A stretch of 8,314 bases of DNA from Oscillospiraceae bacterium (GTDB lineage: Bacteria > Bacillota > Clostridia > Oscillospirales > Oscillospiraceae): contig JAEDIN010000053.1 of assembly GCA_016292445.1 (NCBI GenBank), forward strand, positions 1 to 8,314, given 5' to 3'. The notes beneath the pieces were generated by a model. It was not told where the DNA came from. It made no database searches and was given only the letters and a program-made list of their open reading frames with translations. The translations under genes and the position numbers were made by a program. Shown piece after piece: positions 1 to 6,137 of this stretch. How positions within the stretch are numbered: the first letter of the stretch is position 1; each line of letters opens with the position of its first letter.

Positions 1-19
1 GTAATGGACCGCCGGCAGC

Positions 20-53
20 AAAAAGCCGTCCCCCTCTCGGGGAACGGCTTTTT
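20..53 (-). terminator. Intrinsic terminator of the tRNA-Leu gene
   Basis: A ten-base-pair hairpin (arms 25-34 and 39-48, loop TCTC at 35-38) is flanked by A and T tracts. Read on the minus strand it starts right after the tRNA CCA end and finishes with a run of five T (20-24). One position of the stem (30 against 43) is a C-A mismatch in plus-strand RNA but a G-U wobble in minus-strand RNA. This supports use in the leftward direction, as the terminator of the tRNA transcript. The plus-strand side also ends in a T-run (49-53), so some bidirectional activity is possible. Confidence 0.88.
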
Positions 54-138
54 GGTGCCGGTGGCCGGACTCGAACCGGCACGACGCAAGCATCAGAGGA
101 TTTTAAGTCCGCCGTGTCTACCATTCCACCACACCGGC
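53..138 (-). tRNA. tRNA-Leu (anticodon UAA)
   Basis: This is a class II tRNA of 86 nt including an encoded CCA (53-55). The 7-bp acceptor stem pairs 132-138 with 57-63 (GCCGGTG/CACCGGC), and the discriminator base is A, as expected for leucine. The D arm begins GTGG and closes with CAC. The anticodon loop reads CTTAAAA (101-107), placing UAA at 103-105. A long variable arm (GATG, CTTG loop, CGTC) marks it as a Leu/Ser/Tyr-type tRNA. The T arm is GCCGG, TTCGAGT, CCGGC. It decodes UUA and, by wobble, UUG. One oddity is that the anticodon stem is GCGGA against TCCTC, leaving a C-U mismatch at the second pair (plus-strand 111 and 97). The gene stands alone with its own promoter and terminator. 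Isotype confidence is high. Confidence 0.96.
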
Positions 139-164
139 ATATAAAGGCTTTTTTACAAGCCAAC

Positions 165-193
165 ATTTTAACATCGTGTGAGCAATCTGTCAA
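165..193 (-). promoter_or_regulatory. Sigma-A-type promoter for tRNA-Leu
   Basis: On the minus strand a perfect -35 box TTGACA (188-193) is followed after exactly 17 bp by TAAAAT (165-170), five of six matches to the -10 consensus. Transcription would start near 157-159, giving about 20 nt of leader before the tRNA 5' end at 138. A strong promoter of this kind is what a stable-RNA gene needs. The hexamers and spacing are read directly from the sequence; the start site is inferred. Confidence 0.85.
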
Positions 194-228
194 TAATTAT
201 AGAATTACCTTGCGCATCTACACAGATT

Positions 229-258
229 TTGATATTATATTCTATTATAATATTTAAT
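229..258 (+). promoter_or_regulatory. Candidate promoter for the recJ operon
   Basis: Two overlapping arrangements are possible. TTGATA (229-234) and TTTAAT (253-258) each match five of six consensus bases and are 18 bp apart, which would put the start near 265 and leave a leader of only about 10 nt. Alternatively, a perfect TATAAT lies at 246-251, but it has no good -35 box at the proper distance. The region is almost pure A/T, so box-like matches are expected by chance. A promoter somewhere here is likely because the operon is divergent from the tRNA gene; which boxes are used is unclear. Confidence 0.45.
232..253. repeat. AT-rich inverted repeat over the recJ promoter
   Basis: Arms ATATTATA (232-239) and TATAATAT (246-253) are perfect 8-bp inverted copies around a 6-bp centre. 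In RNA the pairing could extend one more step as a G-U pair (231 and 254). The right arm contains the perfect TATAAT hexamer, so a protein bound to the dyad would cover the candidate -10. It could be an operator, but in such AT-rich DNA a dyad of this size may be accidental. Confidence 0.3.
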
Positions 259-275
259 GTGAAAAGTGTTGAATC

Positions 276-2297
276 ATGAATTACAGTAAATGGAAAATTG
301 AAAGAATCGGCTGTGCCTCAAGCGCTGAGCTGTGCAGAGCGGGATACACACCGCTGTTGGCGGCAATGCTCGGAGTCAGGGGCATACAAACGGCGGACGA
401 GGCTCGGAGATTTCTCAACGGCGGTGCGGAAACGCTCAATGACCCCATGCTCATGAAGGACATGGATAAGGCGGTCGCGAGGATAAAAGCGGCGTTTGAC
501 GCAAAGGAGACGGTGGCTGTTTACGGCGACTACGATGTTGACGGTATTACCTCGACCTGCATTCTGACCGACTGGCTTCACAGCAGGGGAGTCAACTGCT
601 ATCCTTACATTCCTGACCGCATCGAGGAGGGCTACGGTCTGAACACCGCGGCGATACAGAGACTAAAGGACAAGGGCGTCAGCCTTATCATAAGCGTTGA
701 CTGCGGCATTACCGCCGCCGATGAGACCGAATTTGCGAAAAGCATTGGCGTAGACTTCATAATCACCGACCACCACGAGTGCCGTGAGCAGACCATTCCC
801 GATGCCGTGGCGGTCATAGATCCAAAGCAGGAGAGCTGCAATTATCCGAATAAGGACCTTGCCGGTGTCGGTGTTGCGCTCAAGCTTGTTTGCGCCGTTG
901 AGGGCGACAGTGAGACCGTTATAGGCAAATATGCCGACCTTGCCGCGATAGGAACGGTCGCAGATGTTGTACCGCTAACAGGCGAAAATCGCTATATTGT
1001 GCGCACCGGACTTGCAATGCTCGAGAACACCAAGCGCCCGGGTATAGCTGCACTGCTGCATGAATCCGGTGTTGAGGATCGCAGAATATCCTCCTCGACC
1101 ATAGGCTTTTCGCTTGCACCGAGGCTCAATGCCGCAGGCCGACTCGGCTGCGTGTCGGTTGCAGGCAGGCTGCTTTTGACGGCGGATAGGACGGAGGCTG
1201 CCCGGCTTGCAAACGAGCTGTGCGAGTTAAACCGCCGGCGTCAGGCGCTTGAAACGGATATATGGGCCGATGCAAGCAAAATGATGTCGGGGCAAGTACC
1301 GGAGACACCCATTGTTCTGGCCAGTGAAAACTGGCATCAGGGAGTTATCGGCATTGCGGCATCGAAGCTCGCCGAGCAGTATTCTCTGCCGACGGTGATG
1401 ATATGCCTCGACGGCGACAAGGGAAAGGGCTCGTGCCGCAGCTATGCCGGGTTTAATCTATTTGACGCGCTTTCGGCATGCTCCGAGCATCTTGAGGGCT
1501 TCGGCGGTCACGCGCTTGCAGCGGGTCTGAATATCCGCCGTGAAAACCTCCAAAAGTTCTGTGAGGCCTTCGGCAGATACTACCACGCAAACCGTCCCGA
1601 GGAGCTGCCAACTCTCAACTGCGATCTTGAGATAACCGACCCGTCCGCACTTGATATGGAGGGCGTGAGGTCGCTGGAGCTGCTCGAACCGTATGGCAGC
1701 GGCAATCCCAAACCGCTGATGTGCATACAAGGCGCAAAGCTCGACCGCGTAACGCCCGTCGGCGGCGGCAGACATTTGAGGCTGAGCGTCAGCTTCGGCG
1801 GCGCGGGCTTTGAGTGCGTGTTTTTTTCGCATACCGAGAACGAGCTTGGCGCAAATGTCGGCGAGCGAATAGATATTGCGTTTACTCCGCAGATTAACGA
1901 GTTCAGGTTCCGCAGCTCCGTTCAACTTCAGATAACGGCGGTGCGCAGGCATGACCCAAAGCCACTGTGCAGAAGAATACTTGAAGCAGACCGCGAGCTT
2001 CCCGAGAACGAAGCGGCGGCGTATTGTCCGGACCGCGATGCGTTTGTCAGGGCGTGGCGCAGCATTAAGGCGGCGGGCGGCGCTGTAGCCGCCGATCTTG
2101 ACGGACTTATAAGACAGTGCCCCAGAAGCCTCGAACCGGAGCGCTTTTGCATATGTATTCTTGCTCTGTGCGAGCTCGGACTGCTGCACAAGCTCAGGCC
2201 CGACAGCGTTTTCGGCGCAAGAATTGTGTCCGGCTCGGCAAAGGTCAACCTTGAGGATTCAACGATAATCAAAAGCTTGAAAGCGAGATTTAAGTAA
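276..2297 (+). CDS. recJ: Single-stranded-DNA-specific 5'-3' exonuclease RecJ
   Basis: RecJ degrades single-stranded DNA from the 5' end in RecFOR recombinational repair, base-excision repair and mismatch repair, and acts in the cytoplasm. The 673-residue product has all DHH-superfamily motifs: GDYDVDG (84-90), VDCGIT (141-146), the metal-binding DHHE (165-168), ADVVPL (229-234) and PRLNAAGRL (282-290). The DHHA1 domain follows, with HQGVIGI (354-360), SCRS (386-389) and GGHALAAGL (410-418). An OB-fold region spans roughly 445-555, including EPYGSGNPKP (471-480). The last 115 residues form an extra C-terminal domain, as in many Gram-positive RecJ proteins and absent from the shorter E. coli enzyme. 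The catalytic core looks intact. The ATG at 276 is the only convincing start, though no Shine-Dalgarno precedes it. It is first in the operon, and its stop overlaps the rel start by one base (TAATG). A 7-T run at 1821-1827 lies in frame and does not break the gene. Confidence 0.96.
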   Translation: MNYSKWKIERIGCASSAELCRAGYTPLLAAMLGVRGIQTADEARRFLNGGAETLNDPMLMKDMDKAVARIKAAFDAKETVAVYGDYDVDGITSTCILTDWLHSRGVNCYPYIPDRIEEGYGLNTAAIQRLKDKGVSLIISVDCGITAADETEFAKSIGVDFIITDHHECREQTIPDAVAVIDPKQESCNYPNKDLAGVGVALKLVCAVEGDSETVIGKYADLAAIGTVADVVPLTGENRYIVRTGLAMLENTKRPGIAALLHESGVEDRRISSSTIGFSLAPRLNAAGRLGCVSVAGRLLLTADRTEAARLANELCELNRRRQALETDIWADASKMMSGQVPETPIVLASENWHQGVIGIAASKLAEQYSLPTVMICLDGDKGKGSCRSYAGFNLFDALSACSEHLEGFGGHALAAGLNIRRENLQKFCEAFGRYYHANRPEELPTLNCDLEITDPSALDMEGVRSLELLEPYGSGNPKPLMCIQGAKLDRVTPVGGGRHLRLSVSFGGAGFECVFFSHTENELGANVGERIDIAFTPQINEFRFRSSVQLQITAVRRHDPKPLCRRILEADRELPENEAAAYCPDRDAFVRAWRSIKAAGGAVAADLDGLIRQCPRSLEPERFCICILALCELGLLHKLRPDSVFGARIVSGSAKVNLEDSTIIKSLKARFK

Positions 2298-4546
2298 TGG
2301 ATGCAGACAAGAGCTCCGAAAAACTTAACGGACAGCCGCTTAACCCTGATGCTATGTTTGAAGCGCTGGTGCAGAAAATCAAAAACACCGGCATGGATAT
2401 GGACATCGGCAGGATAAGTGCGGCCTACGACATGGCGCGCCTTGCCCACTCCGGTCAGCTCCGCAAGGACGGTTCCCCCTATGTCACCCACTGCGTAGCA
2501 GCGGCGGATATCTCCGTTGACATGGGGCTTGACGAGGACTCGATCGTTGCAGCCTTGCTGCACGATGTAATTGAGGACACTCAGCTTACTCATCACGATA
2601 TCGCACGGCAGTTCGGCGAGCCGGTCGCGAATATCGTCGAGGGCGTTACGAAGCTGACCCGAGTGCAGTACACCAGTAAGGAAGACGAGCAGATGGAAAA
2701 TCTGCGCAAGATGCTCATGGCAATGTCGAAGGATATACGCGTTATCCTGATTAAGATTGCCGACCGGCTGCACAATATGCGCACTATGGCATATCAGACC
2801 GAGGAAAAGCAGCGCATCAAATCTCTTGAAACGATGGAGATCTACGCCCCCATTGCCCACCGCCTCGGTATGCAGAAAGCAAAATGGGAGCTCGAGGACT
2901 TGGCGCTGATGTACCTCGACCCAACGGGCTACAACGAGATAATGCAGACTCTTCAGGAGCGTATGCCGACTCTCGAAGCGTTTATGTCCGATGTTGAGGG
3001 CAAGATGAAAAAGCGTCTCGAGGAGGAGGGACTGCATGTTTCGGTTTTCAGCCGAATAAAGCATATTTACAGTATCTATCGCAAAATGTACGCCCAAAAG
3101 CTGGACATAAACGGCATCTTTGACCTGTGCGCTTTTCGCGTAATCGTTGATACCATACCCGACTGCTACAATGTTCTGGGTATCATCCACGATATGTTCA
3201 AGCCCGTCCCCGGTCGCTTTAAGGACTATATCTCAACGCCCAAGCCTAATATGTATCAGAGCGTGCATACGACGGTCATCGGTTCGCAGGGAATCCCGTT
3301 TGAGGTGCAGATAAGGACATGGGAAATGCACCGTACCGCCGAGTACGGCATCGCAGCGCACTGGAAGTACAAGATCGGTGACAGCGGTGTTAAAACCGGT
3401 GACGAGGAGAAGTTTGCATGGGTACGCAGACTGCTTGAAAGTCAGCAGGAATCCGACGCAACGGACTTTTTCCATAACCTAAAAATAGATATGTTCGCCG
3501 ACGAGGTGTTCGTGTTCTCACCCAAGGGTGATGTCATAAATCTGCCGGCAGGTGCAACGCCCATAGATTTTGCTTACAGCATTCACTCGGCAATTGGCAA
3601 CAGCATGGTGGGTGCGTCGGTAAACGGCCGCATAGTAACCTTTGACCATGTGCTGCAAAACGGCGATATTGTCGAGGTGCGCACGGCGAAGAATGCCCCC
3701 GGCCCGAGCAGAGACTGGCTGAACATCGCAAAAAGCGGCTCTGCCCGAACAAAGATAAAGCAGTGGTTTAAAAAGGAGCGCCGCGAAGAGAATATCACAC
3801 GGGGCAGGGAAGTGTTTGAAGCCGAGCTCAAAAATAAGGGGCTTCGCATGGAGGATATCACCGACGAGAATATCCTGCCTCAGCTTCTTAAAAAAGTATC
3901 GTATTCCTCACTTGAGGAGATGTACGCCGCAATCGGCTACGGCGGCATGGCGGCAACAAGGGCGGTCAACCGCATTAAGGACGAGCTTGCACGGCAGCAT
4001 AACGCGCTTGATAAGCGCACCGTGCTCGATAAGGTCACGGAGGCCGCCGAACGCAGGGAACAGCTTGCGAAGAAAGCCTCAAAGCCGGTGCACGGCGTGC
4101 TGGTCGAGGGACTTGACAACTGCCTTATCAAGTTCTCGCGCTGCTGCACACCCGTGCCGGGTGACGATATCATCGGCTACATCACCAGAGGGCAGGGCGT
4201 GTCCATCCACCGCGTTGACTGCGAAAATGCGAGACGCCGTGCCGAAAGACCCGATGAAGAGGGCCGCTGGATAAATGTCAGCTGGGCAGACGAGATCCGT
4301 GAGACATATATGACGACGCTTACCGTGGTATCACGGGAGCGAGGCGGTCTTGTGATGGATATAGCAACAATAATGAATGCACTTAATACCAAGGTGCGCA
4401 GCATAAATGCCCGTGATACGGGCGACAAGAGCATAGTTGTCATTACGCTGGAAAGCAAGGGGCTGGATGAGCTGAAAACGGTCATCAACAGACTTCAGGG
4501 CATCAGCGGAGTGGTCGAGGTCAACAGAAACGGAGGTAAACGATGA
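2297..4546 (+). CDS. rel: Bifunctional (p)ppGpp synthetase/hydrolase Rel
   Basis: This RelA/SpoT homologue makes (p)ppGpp from ATP and GDP/GTP on starved ribosomes and also degrades it, controlling the stringent response. The 749-residue length is normal for a long Gram-positive Rel. The N-terminal HD hydrolase is complete: H51, the HD pair 89-90 in LLHDVIEDT, and ADRLHN (155-160). The synthetase (about 240-360) carries RIKHIYSIYRKM (253-264), RFKDYI (307-312), PKPNMYQSVH (315-324) and FEVQIRT (335-341). RFKD is the charge pattern of bifunctional enzymes, unlike the ExDD of synthetase-only RelA. Next come a TGS domain (about 402-463), a helical region, the conserved-cysteine region RCCTPVPGD (615-623) and a C-terminal ACT domain (about 672-743). 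Both active sites look functional. The start overlaps the recJ stop by one base with only a poor Shine-Dalgarno, so translation is probably coupled to recJ. It overlaps dtd by four bases (ATGA). The symbol relA is also in use for this gene. Confidence 0.97.
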   Translation: MDADKSSEKLNGQPLNPDAMFEALVQKIKNTGMDMDIGRISAAYDMARLAHSGQLRKDGSPYVTHCVAAADISVDMGLDEDSIVAALLHDVIEDTQLTHHDIARQFGEPVANIVEGVTKLTRVQYTSKEDEQMENLRKMLMAMSKDIRVILIKIADRLHNMRTMAYQTEEKQRIKSLETMEIYAPIAHRLGMQKAKWELEDLALMYLDPTGYNEIMQTLQERMPTLEAFMSDVEGKMKKRLEEEGLHVSVFSRIKHIYSIYRKMYAQKLDINGIFDLCAFRVIVDTIPDCYNVLGIIHDMFKPVPGRFKDYISTPKPNMYQSVHTTVIGSQGIPFEVQIRTWEMHRTAEYGIAAHWKYKIGDSGVKTGDEEKFAWVRRLLESQQESDATDFFHNLKIDMFADEVFVFSPKGDVINLPAGATPIDFAYSIHSAIGNSMVGASVNGRIVTFDHVLQNGDIVEVRTAKNAPGPSRDWLNIAKSGSARTKIKQWFKKERREENITRGREVFEAELKNKGLRMEDITDENILPQLLKKVSYSSLEEMYAAIGYGGMAATRAVNRIKDELARQHNALDKRTVLDKVTEAAERREQLAKKASKPVHGVLVEGLDNCLIKFSRCCTPVPGDDIIGYITRGQGVSIHRVDCENARRRAERPDEEGRWINVSWADEIRETYMTTLTVVSRERGGLVMDIATIMNALNTKVRSINARDTGDKSIVVITLESKGLDELKTVINRLQGISGVVEVNRNGGKR

Positions 4547-4986
4547 GAGCGGTTTTAACGAGAGTGGACAGTGCATCTGTTTCGATAGGGGGAAAGGTCA
4601 AAAGCAGCATCGGAAAGGGTTTTCTGATCCTGCTCGGCGTGCACGAGGACGACAGCGAAAATGAGGCGGCTAAAATTGCCGACAAGATATGCGGCTTGAG
4701 AATATTTGAAGATAAGGCCGGAAAAATGAATGTCAATCCCTCGGATGCCGGAGCTGAGCTGCTTATAATAAGCCAGTTTACGCTGTTTGCCGACTGCAAA
4801 TCACGCCGTCCGGGCTTTTCAAAGGCGGCGAGACCCGAAAAGGCCATACCGCTTTACGAAACGGTAATTGCCGAGTGCCGCGAACGCGGCTTCAGGGTCG
4901 GAACAGGCGAATTCGGTGCGGAAATGAAGGTCGAGTCAATTAATGACGGACCTGTTACAATAATTCTTGATACAAAGGAACTGTGA
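4543..4986 (+). CDS. dtd: D-aminoacyl-tRNA deacylase (DTD)
   Basis: DTD hydrolyses D-amino acids, and glycine mischarged on tRNA-Ala, from tRNA, keeping them out of protein. The 147 residues match the usual family length of about 145. The N-terminus MRAVLTRVDSASVSI is typical. The two active-site signatures are SQFTLFAD (77-84) and NDGPVT (134-139), the second carrying the Gly-Pro motif that screens chirality. GLRIFEDKAGKMN (51-63) is another family block. The start is fixed by a strong GGAGG (4532-4536) six bases upstream and by the ATGA overlap with the rel stop. A rel–dtd pair is common in Firmicutes, coupling the stringent response and translation fidelity by position; a direct functional link is inference. 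Confidence 0.96.
   Translation: MRAVLTRVDSASVSIGGKVKSSIGKGFLILLGVHEDDSENEAAKIADKICGLRIFEDKAGKMNVNPSDAGAELLIISQFTLFADCKSRRPGFSKAARPEKAIPLYETVIAECRERGFRVGTGEFGAEMKVESINDGPVTIILDTKEL
4974..4979 (+). promoter_or_regulatory. Ribosome binding site that selects the ATG at 4989
   Basis: AAAGGA ends nine bases before the ATG at 4989 but only three bases before the in-frame GTG at 4983. The spacing strongly favours the ATG. The site lies inside the final codons of dtd. Confidence 0.65.
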
Positions 4987-4988
4987 GA

Positions 4989-5603
4989 ATGAATATTAAG
5001 ACACTGCCGGTAGGCCAGCTTGAAACCAACTGCTATGTCGTTATAAACGAGCAGCACTTAGAGTGTGTCGTCATTGACCCCGGCGACGAGAGCAACACAA
5101 TTCTTGACTATATCGAGCAAAATAAACTCAAGTGCTGCGCAATCATGCTCACCCACGGACATTATGACCATGTGGGCGCGGCCGCGGAGATTATGGAGCA
5201 GACCGGCTGCGATATGTATATTAATCCCCGCGACGAGGGCTATGAGCCGGGTAAGAGCGGCATGAAGTTTAAAATGCCCGAGGGCGGCAGGTACTACGAC
5301 GAGGGCGATGTCATAACAGCCGCAGGGCTTGAATTTAAGGTCATTGCAACCCCGGGACACACCCCCGGCGGAGTGTGCCTTATTTGCGGCAATGCACTGT
5401 TCACCGGGGACACGCTGTTTCGCGGAAGCTGCGGCAGAACAGACCTGCCCGGCGGCAATATGCGCATGGAAATGGCGTCATTAAAGCGCCTCTGCGCCCT
5501 TGCCGGCGATTACGAGGTCTATCCCGGACACATGGACAGCTCAACCTTGGAGCGTGAACGCCGCTTTAATCACTATTGCCGTGAGGCAATGGCAAAATTC
5601 TGA
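4989..5603 (+). CDS. Metallo-beta-lactamase-fold hydrolase, glyoxalase II-like
   Basis: This is a cytoplasmic zinc hydrolase of the short glyoxalase II/YcbL/YqgX-like group, 204 residues with no signal peptide. The metal ligands are present in order: THGHYDH (55-61), the histidine in TPGHTPG (H124), the aspartate in FTGDTLFRG (D141) and H181 in YPGHMD. This is the full dinuclear set. It lacks the C-terminal substrate-binding domain of true glyoxalase II, so the substrate is unknown; small thioesters such as S-lactoyl conjugates are a guess from the family. The start at ATG 4989 is preferred over GTG 4983 because AAAGGA is correctly spaced for the ATG. With that start it lies two bases after the dtd stop. 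A gene of this type after dtd is common in Clostridia, often followed there by hemZ, which is not seen here. Confidence 0.9.
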   Translation: MNIKTLPVGQLETNCYVVINEQHLECVVIDPGDESNTILDYIEQNKLKCCAIMLTHGHYDHVGAAAEIMEQTGCDMYINPRDEGYEPGKSGMKFKMPEGGRYYDEGDVITAAGLEFKVIATPGHTPGGVCLICGNALFTGDTLFRGSCGRTDLPGGNMRMEMASLKRLCALAGDYEVYPGHMDSSTLERERRFNHYCREAMAKF

Positions 5604-5623
5604 TAAAGTTTACGGAGAACACT

Positions 5624-6073
5624 ATGCTGAAAACATTGGTCACAGCAATGCTTCCGGTGCTTGAGATACGAGGCGCGATACCCGTAGGTGTTGCCCTCGG
5701 ACTTGATCCGTGGCTTGCCTTTGCCGTCGGCTTTGTCGGTAATATGCTGCCTATACCGTTTCTGATTTTGCTGACAAGAAAGGTGATAGAGTGGCTCAAA
5801 AAGCACAATATCCTCGTCAAATTCACCCGATGGCTTGAGGATAAGGGCTCAAAGGGTGCGCAGAAGGTCAAAAAATACAGCTTCTGGGGTCTGTTTATTC
5901 TGGTTGCGATACCGCTTCCGGGAACAGGAGCGTGGACCGGTGCGTTAGTTGCGTCGCTTTTGGATATGCGCCTTAAAAGAGCACTTCCGGCAATTGCAAT
6001 GGGCGTTGCTGCCGCCGGACTCATCGTCCTTGCCGTTACTTACGGCGTTATCTCCGCAGGCTCGATGCTGTGA
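5624..6073 (+). CDS. Small membrane protein of the COG2426 / small multidrug export family
   Basis: The 149-residue, strongly hydrophobic protein resembles the family named small multi-drug export protein (Sm_multidrug_ex, COG2426). Hydrophobic stretches are at about 4-26, 29-51, 86-112 and 118-145, split by a charged loop rich in Lys and Arg (52-85). Two short proline/glycine segments, LEIRGAIP (13-20) and PLPGTGAWTG (97-106), sit at matching places in the two halves. They look like paired re-entrant loops, as in DedA-like proteins; this comparison is inference. The family name rests on weak evidence and no drug transport should be assumed. GGAGA (5614-5618) sits five bases before the ATG, and the gene starts 20 bases after the previous stop. 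It is the last gene of the operon, 11 bases before the terminator. Confidence 0.82.
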   Translation: MLKTLVTAMLPVLEIRGAIPVGVALGLDPWLAFAVGFVGNMLPIPFLILLTRKVIEWLKKHNILVKFTRWLEDKGSKGAQKVKKYSFWGLFILVAIPLPGTGAWTGALVASLLDMRLKRALPAIAMGVAAAGLIVLAVTYGVISAGSML

Positions 6074-6084
6074 GGATAACAGGT

Positions 6085-6120
6085 AAAAAAGCTTCCGATA
6101 CTTAAATCGGAAGCTTTTTT
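6085..6120. terminator. Bidirectional intrinsic terminator between convergent operons
   Basis: A perfect 15-bp inverted repeat (arms 6085-6099 and 6106-6120, loop ACTTAA) has a GC-containing core, GCTTCCGAT, and six A/T pairs at the outer end. It therefore ends in a T-run on either strand. It lies 11 bases after the stop of the small membrane protein on the plus strand and 17 bases after the NupQ-like permease stop on the minus strand. One element can thus end both transcripts. Confidence 0.95.
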
Positions 6121-6137
6121 CTATTTGGATATTCAGA

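Noticed and set aside
1..19. Possible gene end or regulatory site at the left edge
   Set aside because: Only 19 bases lie beyond the tRNA terminator and they hold no recognisable signal.
139..275. Possible riboswitch, T-box or small RNA ahead of recJ
   Set aside because: The region is only 137 bp and AT-rich, and it is largely used by two divergent promoters; no T-box sequence, aptamer-like structure or terminator was seen.
1821..1827. Run of seven T in recJ as a slippage or phase-variation site
   Set aside because: The run encodes Phe-Phe in a conserved-looking frame, is short, and no alternative product is evident on either side.
1458..2189. A 243-codon minus-strand open frame inside recJ
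   Set aside because: It is antisense to the conserved OB-fold and C-terminal regions of recJ and shows no protein-family features.
1928..3190. A 420-codon minus-strand open frame across the recJ–rel junction
   Set aside because: It is antisense to two well-supported genes, lacks a ribosome binding site and known motifs, and is explained by codon bias of the sense strand.
3816..4274. A 152-codon plus-strand open frame inside rel in another frame
   Set aside because: It has an Arg/Ser-rich composition typical of an out-of-frame reading of GC-rich codons; the rel frame is conserved throughout.
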